A DNA stretch of 64,000 nt, from the NCBI GenBank assembly GCA_016785225.1, contig JAFBJZ010000857.1, forward strand, positions 1,922,001-1,986,000. Reading direction: 5' to 3'. The notes below the pieces were generated by a model. The model made no database searches, was not told the origin of the DNA, and was given only the letters and a program-made list of their open reading frames with translations. Positions within the stretch are counted from its first letter, which is position 1; each line of letters begins with the position of its first letter. Shown piece after piece: positions 10,748-24,200 of the stretch. Source of the stretch: Psettodes erumei (taxonomy: Eukaryota; Chordata; Actinopteri; Pleuronectiformes; Psettodidae). The position numbers and the translations under genes are program-made.

Positions 10748-10872
10748 CAGCGCTCGGTGTTACCACTACTGAGCGCGTGTTTGCGTGTGTGCCTGTGTGA
10801 GAGGGAGATAAGGGCTGCTCTCCTTCCCGTGTGGATATCGCCTTCATGGACGGGCAAAGGGGCTTTTACGAG

Positions 10873-11126
10873 ATGGAGGACCCTACGGAGAACCCCAGCA
10901 AGGCGGCGGAGTATCTAAAAGAGCTAAACAAGATCATCGAGACGCAGCAGGGGCTGCTGGAGAAGCAGAGGGTCCGGATCGAAGAGCTGGAGCTCCAGGT
11001 GACGGATCTTTGCAAGGAAAACGCCTGTCTGAAAGAGCAGCACCAGCGGCACCTGGCCACCTGCAGACTCCAACAGGGGAACCACTCCGCCCTGGGGGCC
11101 ATCAAGGAGAATGTCATGCAGGAAAA
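10873..11126 (+). CDS. iqsec1: First coding exon, IQSEC-family ARF-GEF (coiled-coil N-terminus)
   Basis: The exon encodes an 84-residue coiled-coil N-terminus ending in a strong donor (AA|gtaagt), phase 2. It begins MEDPTENPSKAAEYLKEL, which aligns without gaps with the start of IQSEC3 (MESLLENPVRAVLYLKEL). It continues IIETQQGLLEKQRVRIEELE, matching IQSEC2 ([20 protein letters not shown]). IQSEC/BRAG proteins are postsynaptic guanine-nucleotide exchange factors for ARF6, and this segment mediates self-association in the family. I chose the ATG at 10873 because it has a good Kozak context (G at -3 and +4) and matches the family start. An in-frame ATG at 10846 in weaker context would add nine residues. 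The family call is firm. The paralogue (IQSEC1) is an inference, because the residues after the coil do not match what I know of IQSEC2 or IQSEC3. SEC7 and PH exons lie outside the window. Confidence 0.7.
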
Positions 11127-13038
11127 GTAAGTTGGCTGTGAATGAGTGCTTGGCATAATCTGGTTGAACAAGGTCTTTGTATTACTCCTTAACTGTGTCA
11201 CCAGATTGTTGGCTCCATGGCTGGAGACATCTCTGTGGCGTGCGGCTGTGTTTACCGCTCCCCGTCAGGTGGAACCACGCAGCCAAACCAAATGCCCACT
11301 TCTCTGCAACTTTGTCCCGGATCCGCTGTTTTATTTCAAAAGGTCCATTTAATTTTTACATTGTCCGGGATTATACCAGGCTCGCACACAGGTTACGCAC
11401 GCTTTACACGCGGATTGCGTAATATATATCACGATAGGCGCAATGAGCAGTATGGAAATGTATCTTTCTGGAGAACTGTATCGGAAGTCCAGAGAGAGCG
11501 GGTGTGAGTGATGGCGAGGTGTCTGTTGTGGCGTTGGCAGAAAACAAGTTCACGCATCTATGACCCGTGCTTGGTCGGGCTTGGTCACCCTAACATAAGT
11601 CGTTGTCCATGTGACTTTTTTTCTCCTTACCTCCACGAAGGGCTTTTAATTTGAAAGTACGTACTTGGCTTGGAGAATTGCCCGGCTCTACTATCAGGAT
11701 GGTTCAGAGATGTTCCGTCAAGACTGCCAAAACATTTAGGCTGAATTGAAGAATAGGACATAGAAGTGCCTATGCTGTTTGTGCGGAGTTTGGCTTGGAA
11801 ACTGCAGCTCGTAAATGCTTCAAAGGAGCTTTATAAAGCTTTGGAGCCACATGGATTGCCCATTGTGGTATTGTGCAATTATTTGTTCACAAATCCAGGC
11901 TGCAGGCTGCCCATAAGAAGCTTTATACTTATGTCACCACTTGTGCATGCAGTACCCTGTTCTTTTCTACTAGTACCTATTTCTGAGTTGTACATTTTAC
12001 AAATTTTGGCTTGACACATCATATTGGAGCCATCATGTCATCATGCCATGCCATTAGCCCTTACCCAGGTATCAGGTATATTTCCTTGCTCCAGTTTCTT
12101 TGATGAGAGGATTTGCTCCTTGTCTTTGTTTCATCTTGATGTCAGCTGAAACTCTTTAGATTCAGACCACAAGGCGAATAAAACTTTTGTGGGCATTATC
12201 CAGCATTTTCTGACATTTTGTAGACTAAATGCAACAACCTCTGATGTAGTTCTAATCCCAGTAAATATCTAGCCCTGATCCATGGACCATATACTAATTA
12301 TCAGGATCCTGCATTATTGCCCATACGTCAGATATTTCAGGGACTCACTGGATGGTAGGAAATTACTGTAAAAAAATAATGTCCAGCGGTTGTGAATTAA
12401 CACAAAACACAAGGTATTGCAGCAGAAAGAAGGTCTTTTCCTTTTAAAGTCAATACAAACAAATCAAAGATGGCAACGGCTGCTTGCCACTGAGCAGCTT
12501 GGCAGTGAGGAAGAGACATCCTGGGCAATCTTTGATTCCACATTGTTTTTTTTATTGATTTTAATGGAAAAACCTTTCTCTGTTGGAATAAATTGTGTTC
12601 CCCCTCCATTTTCAATGACAACTTTCATGAATGAGTGGGTTCCAGGAGATATCCATAAATAGAACAAAGATACCCAATGTAAGTTTGTTAGATGAATTCT
12701 TTAGTTTATAATATACCCATTAAAATCCCCTCAGAACCCAAGGGAAGTTCTTCAAATTGCTAATTTTGTCTAACGACATAGAAAGATGTAAAGTTTTAAT
12801 GACAGAAAAAAAGAAAAGAACAGAATGTTTGATAAATGACCTGACAACTGATCCATTATCAAAATTGATGACAATTAATTTTCTCCCAGTCAACTGTGAG
12901 GAGATTTGACAGAGAATGTTTTCAGGAAATCCAAATCCCTGCCAAAAAGTAAAAAGTAAAAAAAAGTGTACACCACTGATTTAGTACTGCACTTCCATAC
13001 AATTGGAGAAGACATAGTGCTTCTCTAGTGCTCCAAAA
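11127..13038 (+). other. Start of intron 1 of the IQSEC-like gene
   Basis: The intron opens with gtaagt. The first 500 bases are still CpG-containing, including ATTGCGTAAT near 11415, a C/EBP or PAR-bZIP type palindrome. No second exon is recognisable here. The short open frames have no family resemblance. Confidence 0.5.
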
Positions 13039-13397
13039 CAGCCGATCTGATTGCTGTCATACCATTGAATAGGCGTAATTCGTGTACCGTCATCCCACAG
13101 ACATGGGCCAGTAGGCCCCTACTCTACCTACCAGTAGGTTAAGGTTAGGGTTAGGGTAAAAGCGATAATAAGTAATATAATGTTATTATAAATAAAGCTT
13201 GTCCAGTGACGTATAATTCCATAGCAAGCCTACTGTGCCTACTGGGTATTGATAACATTGGGTCAAGCATATGAATAGGTGATCACAGCCTTCTAAACCT
13301 ACTAGTAGGTAGAGTAGGGGCCTACTGGCCCATGTCTGTGGGATGACGGTACACGAATTACGCCTATTCAGTGGTATGACAGCAATCAGATCGGGTG
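13039..13397. mobile_element. Palindromic MITE, probably hAT-like, 359 bp
   Basis: Two arms of about 100 bp (13039 to about 13138 and about 13299-13397) are near-perfect reverse complements. They run from CAGCCGATCTGATTGCTG inwards to the AGTAGGT motifs. The ends pair as CA...TG, and the element is flanked by a 7-bp direct repeat TCCAAAA (13032-13038 and 13398-13404). The centre (about 13140-13298) is unique and contains ttagggttaggg. There is no coding capacity. The CAG/TG ends and a 7-8 bp duplication suggest a hAT superfamily derivative, which is an inference. The small arm divergence implies fairly recent insertion. Confidence 0.85.
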
Positions 13398-14402
13398 TCC
13401 AAAATGCTGGATCCTACATTTCTATTTTAATCCGACCCTCCTAGCCTCTCTGCTATATTTTGTAATGCATATTCTCTGTTAAGCTGAGCTGGCCCTGATG
13501 ACATGACAGTGACATTATCATCAAGATTATTTTGTCAAACTTTGGAAAACTGACATTACAACATTACAGGTTGAGTGGTCTTCTTCATAATGAGTAAAGT
13601 AAAGTTGATGTGTAAAATCGGTGCAGTTGCCTCAAAAAAATGTAAGCACTTTATCACAAAAGGATATAAAACCCTGTGAATCCAGTACTATCATAAAACC
13701 ATCCCGCTTGTTGATTTGCAAGATTGTCTGAGATATTTGAGGGATAAACAGTGACACCTGCGAATTTATATCATCCGACTGTATACCCATGCATAGTTAG
13801 TGTTAGTTTCCCTCGCTCACACCATCCTGCTGCCTCTTCGCCCCTCTCTGAGTATGACACTGTATCTTGGTGATGAATGATTAGCTCCAAAAGCTAACAG
13901 ATATTTTGATGATCCCAGCATAAGTTCAGATGCCACTGGTTAACGCTGCTGCCTCTGCTGAAAATACTGCCCTCACAAAATTTAGCTCCACTTGGCAAAG
14001 CTGCATCTGCAGCAGTCCGTCTTGTATTTATTTGTGCCCAGTGCAACACTGTAAGGCCCTTGTAACCTATGACATCATTATCATATTTGCTCGCTCATCG
14101 TTTGCACGAGGCTATAAATAGTTATCAGTGCAGGGCAGAGAGGATGGGGGCTCATCTCTTGGGATTTTACATCCCAGTCAAGCTTTTAAGGCGTTTGAAT
14201 TCTCCTCACATGTGTTTAAAAAGCAAGCAAAATACTTTTAGTTAAAAGTACACACACACAGCTGAGGGGGAGTCCTGTCCCTTGTGTTCAGTCAGCAGTC
14301 GGGCCACGTCAGCTGTTCTTTTTGTGCTGACCGCTGTCAGCATACAGTCCTGGCCTTGGCTCGAGGGCCAATGGGGGAGCTGTGTTCCACCCAGCCCCTC
14401 TG

Positions 14403-14424
14403 ACACACACACACACACACACAC
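14403..14424. repeat. (CA)n microsatellite
   Basis: A run of about 11 CA dinucleotides in intron 1. Confidence 0.9.
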
Positions 14425-15217
14425 CAACAAAGTAAACTGTTATGCAAGGCAAGCCACCAGGTAATCAGTGCAGAGAGAGAGAGGGGGCTGCTCAAAGATT
14501 TCAATAGATTTCAGAGCAGTGTTCCTGTTTTAATAGTAGGAGCATGTTCTCACCACAGTCTGCTTCATGTCCTAATCTGCTGTCGTCTGTTTTCTTTGTG
14601 CTTTGTTTGGCTGTTAAAGTTCACAACTCATGTAAACTCATGTGGCTCTTATCAAGGTCAGCTTGTGTGTGTGCGGGTAGAGCTACGGCCCTGAACAATG
14701 CCGTATATAATCTGCCTTTGGCTTTAATGATGGCGTCTGCAAACGTTTGCATTATTGTGTTCAGGTTGAGTTTATCAGCCAGTGTGGTTTGAAGAAGATC
14801 AGTGAAATCAATTCACACCAGCTGATGCTGTCGGATAGCTGTTGGATTTCTGTTCACCCGTGTTTGCGGGAAAAACATCATCAGACATTTGTGTTAAATT
14901 TTAACGAGTGAAAGTGTGTTTTGTGAGGTCATAGTGACCTTTGACCTCCAAAATCAAATCTGTCCACCCTTCAGTCCAAGTGAACATTTGTATCACATTT
15001 GACGACAGTCCCTGGAGGTGTCATGTTCACAGGACGGATTGGAGTGACAACCTGAAAACAGGCTCGGATGAAAAGTGACCACAGTCAGAGGACTGGTGAC
15101 GGTTATGACAAAGTTTTGACTTTTATAAGCACATGCAGCATTGCCACAGCTGCTGTGGGCATGCTGTGAAATATAAGAAATCCATTTCACACATTAACAC
15201 TGTAGGTTCTAAAGCCT

Positions 15218-15229
15218 GGGGGGGGGGGG
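15218..15229. repeat. G12 homopolymer
   Basis: Twelve consecutive G residues occur in otherwise AT-rich intron. Length may be polymorphic or subject to sequencing error. Confidence 0.9.
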
Positions 15230-18200
15230 CTGATATTTGAATATAGAGGATGAGAAGAATAAACAAATGTTCAAAAGGAGAATATGTTTTGAGATGAAAT
15301 ATTCATGAGCGATGTTGAAGTTAAAAGAGATGTGCTACTTTATCTGATTCTGTCAGTGTTCCTCCTCAGTATGTAATATGATGTATGTGGCACTGTATGT
15401 TGTTTATTGTTCTTGCATTTTTGATATTTTATGCAGTTAAACTTGCACCAGAGTTCATATGAACTGCTCATCAGAAGATGCACAACCTGGTGATTCACCA
15501 CACAGCCTGGACAAGGCAAACACTGAGCAGAAATTGATGTATAGCTAAATTCAAAGTCAAGAAATAACTTCTCAAAAACAGACAACTCCTAGAATCCACT
15601 GCTGTATGAGATGAAAGCAATAACACAGATCCTGTGTATGTGCCTCTTCCCTGACATATCAAACCCTTTTCTTCTGAGATTGCTTTGAGTTTGCCCCCTG
15701 GCGTGAGATCATGATATGAGATTGAAAGTTTAATCTATCTCCAAATTAACAGGAAGATGTTTTTTTTCCACTCATAATGACTTCATGTGGGTTTTGATGC
15801 CAATCTGATATGATTTCCAATTAAAGAATATTTTCTTCTATAATGACAATCCCAGTAATTTTGCATTTTCATGCAGCGACTGTTATACCTCCACATTAGT
15901 CAGCAATTAGTTTGACCATTTGTCAGCAATGCAGTTAGGATATCTCTGGTTCTGGGTGGCATGCACATTTAAAAAGGTAGTATTATGGAGCTATGCATGT
16001 TAAAAATGCACTGGGGCACAGGGTTTGTCCTGTGCATTTGGCTGAGTTAGTTATATATTGTGTCAAGCATATAAAAGTGCCCAGCCCACATAGACTTAAA
16101 AAATCCAACTGTTGTTGTCAAACATTTATCTTACATAAGCACAGGTTGATGTAAAACCTGCCACAAGAGGGAGAAATGGACAAAAAAAATAATCAATACT
16201 CAATATACAAAAATCAATACTGCACTTGGTCAGCAGGCATTAATTTTTTACTGGTATGCAGTTATTTCTTTTTGTCAGATAAACAAAAAAAGCCTTATGT
16301 GTCGGATGTAACAGGGACTATATACTTTCTTTAACTTTATACTTAACTTAAAATAAAACTGTTTCTGCTTGAATCTCTTTTTCTACCGTTAGATTTTTTA
16401 AAAATGCAGTATATCATGTTACAAACAAAATCACAATATATTGTGATATATTGAATCATAACCCCTGATATGTATCGTATCATCAGATTCTTACCAGTAC
16501 ACAGCACGACTGTAAATGTTAAGGTGAGAGCTGTGATGCACAAAACTATCACTGAGATAAAAAATGTTATTGTCTGAAAACCACTAATACTAATGAATTA
16601 TGGTTAGCATCACAATGTTTTCACAATCTGCTTTAAATGTTAGGCAGCTGTAAATTCCTAAAAAAAAAAAAACCTTGTTGATGATAATTAATGATTTTCT
16701 CAACTTGCTGCCATCAGATATGATACTTTCAGAAATGTTATGAATCTAAAATAAATAAAATACTCACATAAAATACTACAGTACATAGGACTGCCCTTGT
16801 AAAAATGTTCCTCCTCCATTTTACAATGTGGAAAAAGTGGCCTATTTGCTGACCCCAGCTAGTTATATCTCATGGTACAATGTGTTTCTACTTTAGATTC
16901 ATATAAAACATTTGGCTTGAGGCCGGCCAACAGTTCAGTGCTACATCAGCTGCTTCTGGCATAACATACCCAAACATACCAAAATATTGTATGGCAATTG
17001 CATTGTAGGTAATAAACTGTCCTAGACAGGCTTTGACAAGGAAGAAGAATATTTTAATTTAATTAATTAATTTAATTGGTCAATTTTGATACCGTTTCAA
17101 AGAAAACATTACATGTGAGAGTGGGCACATCTAGCAACATATGATACATGAAATGTGATGATGTACAATATTTGATGGTGTGCGGTAAATTCCTGAGGTT
17201 GTGCAGACGTTGTTGGTGAATAATTAGTAAAGAGGGGATGGTCTGAATGGAGCTGTATTCAGGATGTAAATTACTTTGAACATTTAGAAACAGTGAAGTG
17301 AAACTGCCCTATGGTTGAATTAATGAAGGTTTATGGACTTTTCCTGCCAGACTCTGTAGGAATCCATATTAATATTTGAATAAGCTGTGACCTTTCCCAT
17401 GAAATATTATATCTGATTCCTCTGATAATGGGCCACTGGCTTGCCGCTGAGCCGTGCTTATCAATAATGTTATGGCAGTGTGGGAGCATGGGATATGGCT
17501 TACCAGAGCTGAACAGTACAAAATGTTATTTCTTTTTTTGAATTTTTGACAAGAAATGTTGATCAAGCTACTCTGAATTTGCATTTTAACAGCACATTGC
17601 TGTTGTGAAAGAGCTGTACTAACTTCTGAGCTTTCTGTTTTGATTGTATTGTTTTGATTGTATTTTACATTGAGATATAACATCTGCAGGTCCACATTCT
17701 TATATTTTCTTTAACTCCCCATTGAAAGTAGAATTGCACAGAGTGGGGCTAAGGATTATCTTCACGATCTATTAATCTCCAGATCATTTTTAAAAATGTT
17801 TTTTGATAAGCTGTCAGAAAATAGTGAAACGTGGCTATAATTTTTCAGAGTCCAGGGTAGTGTTTACTCTGACAATCTGTCCAAAACCCAAGGACATTCA
17901 GTTTAATATCTGACACTATAATCTAACTGTAGTAAACCAAGTATACAGGCAACTACATGTGCTGTCCTTAGCAACGGAACATGCCATTAACTTTTCAGAG
18001 CCACCTTTTAGTGAGTGTTTAAGATTCAAAGGGGATGTTATTTAGCTGACTATTCCACTTAAATCAATTCTGTATGGTGCTCAGGTCTCATCCATCATAA
18101 AGTGTTAGGACTGAGAATTGTTGACCTTTAAGGAACAAAGCTGTGCAGACACTGTACAGATTAACTTGGATTTTTAACCCAAATGGCTGTCCCTGACTAA

Positions 18201-21200
18201 TTTTTGAAAATTGTTTGTTTGTTTGGTGTAATCATGCTCAATTCTTGATCAATCACCTGAATGATCAGTAATCTGACTCTCAATCAGTTTGTCAGTTGTT
18301 CTGCAGCATGGGCAGTGCCACAGTCCAATTAACCCTGACGCAAAAAATGTGTTATAAACTGTAGTGAGCTTTTGTTAATGTTATTGAAATGATTTTAAAT
18401 GTTGTAAGTAAACTTGTGATTTTGATGGACAAATATGATATGAAAATGGAGCAACAGATAGACTGTCATCTGCAGGTGCATATTCTTCTTCTTACTTTCT
18501 GAGCATTTTAGAATTTGGATGGATTTGGATGGAACCAAATGGTCACGTGATTTGCAAATTAGCTGACAAGACTAGCCATAAACACTGCGTTTGTATTTAT
18601 GTGCTATAGTTTCATCTTCTCTTTATTTTATTTGAATGTACAAAAATTGCACTGTAAAACTTTTTTCTCCCTTTATTCTTTATTTAAGCACCACTGTTTA
18701 CTTATTTACATATTTATTCCTTTCAAATAGAACAAACTGTGTGGTATAACAGTATTTGCATTTACCGGGCCAGATGACCAGATGATCAGATGTGCTTGCC
18801 TTGGCACCGTCCATTTGAGAGCAGATGATAACATTTTTCTGTGGGATTTTATCAGGTGTGTAAATATAGGCCATCTATCACTGAGCTGAAGTCATTTCTC
18901 TGCCAGCTGGAGGACCTATCTTTTAGACTGGCCTGACCGCTACTCATCCATTATATCAGAGTGGATCTAAAGGCTCATTGTGGAACACCCTGGAATTGCA
19001 ATTTTGTCTGCCGCCTCATCGGTTTTCAGTGAGGCAGGTGTGTACCAGTGTATCTGTAGGTTTGTGTCCAAATTTGGCAGTTATTCCAGTGGGATGAATG
19101 AAAATTGGAATTAATTGGATTAACATGATAATTGCTGCCAGGGATATGTTGTGCACATATGATAAGCACAATGAACTGAGGCTGTACACATGGTAATGAA
19201 TGCATGTTGAGGCTTCTTCTTCCCTCTCCTCACCTCTCCTGTGAGAGTAACAAGCACTAAATGGAGTCAGAGCAGGGGTCATCTTTTCATTCTTCACTGC
19301 ACCATCTTTTCTGTTTTATGATCACTTGGCACTTTCTCTCCTGTCTGTATGCCAGAGACCTGTAGTGACTGTAGAATTACACAGATGCTTATTTGATTCA
19401 CACCTCAAAAATAATTTTTGCCACTTTTGTATAAGCAGGGAGAGCGGCTGCATCAAATCAAATGCTCCTAATCACTTACAAAGTTCAATCAAAAAAATTA
19501 TGACAAGCTCACATTAAACCAACAGGATGAACAGAATACTACATGGAGAAGGGTCAGACAAGAGAGGAACATGGCAAAGACAATCTTCACAATAAGAATA
19601 AGAGAATAAGAAAAGTAGACAAATCCAACCCTAAATCTAGTCTTTTAGCCTTCTGTGTTGTTTGGAAGTCTTGACCTCCTACCTGCTGCTATTATTTTGT
19701 GAGCTACATCTGGATATCTTAACTTAATACGAAAAATGATGCAGGTGTAAATGAGGGCAAATATTTCCTTAACAAAGGAAAAATAGCTATGGCAAGCTAT
19801 GATGTGCAAGTCTGGAAGGTGTTATTTCACCTTGGAGGGGAAGCCGAGTTAGAACTAGTGCTGGCAAATCAGTCGTTGGTACTTATTTACCTTCTTCCAG
19901 TGCAGTTCATGTGAGCCTAGTTAGTGACACAACCAGAAGGTAGCCGACTGCTGCCTCAACCCTCACCTTGCATACTGCAGTGATCCCATGTAAGTATTTC
20001 TGATGCATGTGACCTCTGATGCGTTGTGTTTGCGGCACCTGCCTAAATAACATGTGTAAAGGCAAAGGATGTCAATGTTAAGATAATAAATGAAGACACA
20101 GATAACACAAGACATTTTTCCATAGCTGCAGCACAAAATGCACTGCAGCAGATATCAAGCCATGTCTGAAACTGTGGTAAAATGTATTCACAATCATTTC
20201 TGCCACTGTCAAATAATCCCTTTTATAATTTTTCATAATCCTATACCGTTCCTATCCATCAGTAACAAAAAGTGCCTTTTTGAGCTATTATTCAGATATT
20301 TGTCATCTATACCATGGTGCTAAATGCATAAAGGTCAAGTTTGAGTGTAAATTAGCTCTGTGAGGAATATCTGCAGGCCCACATACAGATACTTGTTTCA
20401 GTTCCTCTCTGAGATGTCACGAAGCTTTCATCTTGACATTTTCAATCACTGTGCTTTGGAGGTTTGGTCAAATGTTGTTCATTCAAAATCATTTGTCTTT
20501 TCTTAAGAAATTGCTTTAAAGAAAGTCACCATATCAAGGTCTTAAAAATATCTAAAATATCAATATCAATATTAAGTGCTCGACAGTGTGTATAAGCTGT
20601 CTGTCACTGTAAATTTCGACTTGAGTTCATTCTGATTATTTATATTCTCACCATACTTTGTCATAATTGAATTTTGTTTGCTTACTGTGATCAAGCATGA
20701 AATCTTAGACCCAGGAAAGCTATCATGTTGCAAAGCCACTGGTGGGATTTAAGAAAAACTGAAAAACAAAAGCCTACATACAGTATATTCTCATGCATTT
20801 TTATTTTCAAAGTGAAGTGTTTACTCTGTGGTATATTCAGTTTTAAGTGACCCATTCCATACTTATGAAAAAGGGAATGCTTTGCATGTGGTGTTCATAG
20901 CTAAAATGTTCCAAATATTTGTGATATCTACACAGTGTGTGCTTAGGGCCAAAACCATCCTGGAGGCCATGAAGCCAGTGTAGATGTATTGACAGCCCAG
21001 AGAGATGAGTTCCATTTCATTTCACATTATCCAGCAGACTGAAAACTAGAGCTGCTCCAGAGGCAAAGATTTTCCACTCAGCTTATAGTGGGATCCTGTG
21101 GGTTGTTGCAGACTCTTTAAATATTTGGTAAGGGCTGGCCGAAATGACATTTCTTTAAGTCTCTGGGTTCAGTTTGTTTTAGATATAGGACTGGATATTG

Positions 21201-24200
21201 ACCCTTTGTGATATACTGATCAAACTTTTAATACTTAAGGTAAAGGTAAAATGTAAAGGTAAATTGCTTGGTCAGAATATGATGGTTGCTTGCTTATTTG
21301 TTAGTTAGAAATGCCTTTATTTCATGTTAAATTTTTTTTTGATACAGACATATTTCTATTGTCCTCTGTTTATATGCATATAGAATCATGTTCTATGAAG
21401 AAGGTTCTATTTTAATCTGCTGTTGATGCTGTTTCCTGCTAGGATTATTTGTTTCACATACAGAATTAACTATACAACAACAGACTTATGTCATGCACCA
21501 CTCCGCTGCTTTGAATTTTTCCATTTTGCTGAAATACTCATTAAGTAATTGCACTCATACTTGAGCCATGCTCAATTAATATTATTTCAATCTAATACCA
21601 GGACCTATTTAACCACTGATACCAGTATCTCTTATTCAGTTAATATAATATGTTGATGAGCTACGTGTCATGATTTATATGATGAATGTATCAGTAATAG
21701 GGTACCTCTGAGTATTATTTAATTTGACTATTCTCTTCATCACTGGGCCAGATTAATGTTAAACCTTAGCCCCATTTTAATACAAGTAATTTTATTTATT
21801 TTCTAATAAAAGTAAGAATGTGGTCCGCGCATCAACTGACACCTGTATGAATTCCCAGAGCAGAGCACCGGTGCCATAATGAGAAGGTAGCATTGGGCGT
21901 ATGTTGCAGTGACATTGCTACACTGAGTGAGCCTCCAGCTAACTGTCTGAGCTAACTGGAAGGCTTTGAGTCGTTACTGGTGTACTACCACTACGTGTAA
22001 CCTCATTTCCACTGTTTGTTGATGATTTTCTGTCATTTTATTTATATGCACCCAAAGGTCATGGTCCACAGGTGAGGGTTGGTGCCAAGAGCGACTACTA
22101 AATCAAGAGCTGTGTTTGATTGCTGAGCCCTCTCTTCACAGCCACGCTCCAATACTGTGGTTACATAATTACACAGCAGTGACCTCAGATGCACTGTAGT
22201 TAAGACCTACTTGAGTGTGCACCCAGTCACCTGTATGATTTGGAAAGTGTGAGTGATGCAACAGTGGAGATTTTTATAATCTTATTAGTTAAGTACAGCA
22301 ACTGAAGAAACATTTAATTCAGTGGTAAAACAATGGTTCATTGCTTTAACTCAAGTTACATGAATATACTATGGTGTCTGGGATATCCTGTGTGACATTG
22401 AATTAATTAAAAGTAGGGATTTTCTTTTTCTGACTGTTGTAGTGCTGAAACAGTTGATTCTTGTAATCAGTTAGTTGATTGCTTAGTTATTAATTTTTGT
22501 AGATGATGGCCAAATAGTTTTATTCCTAACTTATATTGTGTGACATTACAGAGGGATAAAACAGCCAATCATCACTTGAGAAGCTGGAGCCAAAAACAAA
22601 CGATATGAGTGTGCCAGTTGCCACTTTATTGTGATGTTTTGCAGAAGACATTATTAATTAAAAAATAATAATCTGCAGATATAATGACATCATTGATTAT
22701 AGCTGCAACCCAGGACTATTGCCATCTCTGTCATAATGTAGAGAAAAGCACAGCAGCAATTCATCTCATTGTTGCACAAATACAGGGATGTTTAGGCATA
22801 TACATCACATCAAATGTTACATAATGTACAATGTATGGATAGATATGCTTGACAAAAGAAGCAGGCTATCCTTATCCATGTATCTTTGCCACAAGGCACT
22901 TTTGACTGCAACCTTGTTGCAAATGTGTTCAAGATGTCCTCGGTTGGAGTTAGTCACGACTCTGTGATGCTGCAGAATGGCTCTACGGGCTGCCAGTCTG
23001 TCCCCTGTCTGCCAGGCCCATAGTGAATCAGTTCAAATCTGGCAGAGGAGACACAGACGTATCCAAAGGGTGAAGACAGCTGAGATGGCAGCTCCACTGC
23101 CTTCCACTGTGACAAGCCTCTCAGATGTGTTTGCAAGACCTGCCCTCCTGCCAGTGTGTCCCATTTTCTGCCACAAAGACACAAACGTCTCAAAGGATTT
23201 GGCATACTTGGAGGGTTTCAATGTAATGAATGACTTCTGTAGCAGTGTAAGGAATGACAACTATCTTTAAAGGGGCAAATAATAATAAAAATTTAAAAAA
23301 AAACTGACAACGTAGCACTGTGAGAGAAGATACTTTATACTGACATACAAAATATTCTTCCTTTGTCAGTTTGTCTTTTGGTTGTAATGTGTTGAAAGCA
23401 ATTATGTCAGTGACAAGCTGAAAATGTTGGAGGGAGTGGGGGTTAATGCTGAGTCAGTAAAATTGCTCAGCAACCCACTCAACTCCCCACAGATGTATTA
23501 TGCTCCTTCTATACTGTGGGTGCAGGAAAACTGGGTGGTTCCTGACAGAGACCTTGTGCCCATTTGAAATCTGGATATTTTATTTTATTACTATTATTTC
23601 TCATAATATGTAGTTATCATCATTTTATATTATGAGTCAAACATATTCTTATAATTATTTCATACATTATAAATTATACCTACAAGCCAGACAGTTAGCT
23701 TGTTGCCACTAAAGTTAGGACTTCTGATAGCATAGCCTCCTGGTTCATATGGGCAGAGGAGAGCTGTGAGAATCTTATGGCAGTGAGCTTTTTGAGCGAA
23801 ACACTGGACTGCGGAGGAAGATTTTGCCCCACAGCCCTGTCCTCAGTCAGCAGGCTGATGGAGCAACAGCTGAGTTTTATGACAGTAGGGTATATGTCCC
23901 TGTTGGAAATGTATGCATATTTGATTATTACTGCCCTCTCTGTGGATTAGTTCTATCAGTGTCTGTTTAGGTGTAGTTAAAGGTCATATGCTTGGTCTGG
24001 TGTGACTGGCTAACATGAGCAAACAGAAGATACTCTATCAGAAGCATTACTGATCACAGCTGAGAAGAAGCTCCATGAAACATTCATTAGCACATTAGTA
24101 GAAGCTTTACACAGATTAGTTAGGTTGTAAGTGAGGTAAAAGGGTCTACAGAATTTAGACATTTGGTCGAAGTTAGTCTAAAAATATATCTGGATTTTTT

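Larger units (their letters stand above)
10490..11126 (+). promoter_or_regulatory. CpG-rich promoter and 5' exon region
   Basis: CpG dinucleotides, scarce elsewhere in the window, are dense here (for example gggagcgcgctgaacgtccg and gacgcggcgtcggcgtac). The block ends in the first coding exon, so it is the likely promoter and 5' UTR of the IQSEC-like gene. No TATA box is evident, which suits a CpG-island promoter. The transcription start cannot be placed from sequence. An upstream ORF (10580-10747) lies inside the likely 5' leader. Confidence 0.6.

Noticed and set aside
10414..10857. 147-codon minus-strand ORF overlapping the promoter block
   Set aside because: It is antisense to the CpG-rich leader and runs through the TG repeat as a His-Thr string. 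It has no domain. GC-rich sequence lengthens chance ORFs.
13146..13158. Interstitial telomeric repeat
   Set aside because: Only two TTAGGG units are present and they sit inside a MITE, so this is not a telomere fusion trace.
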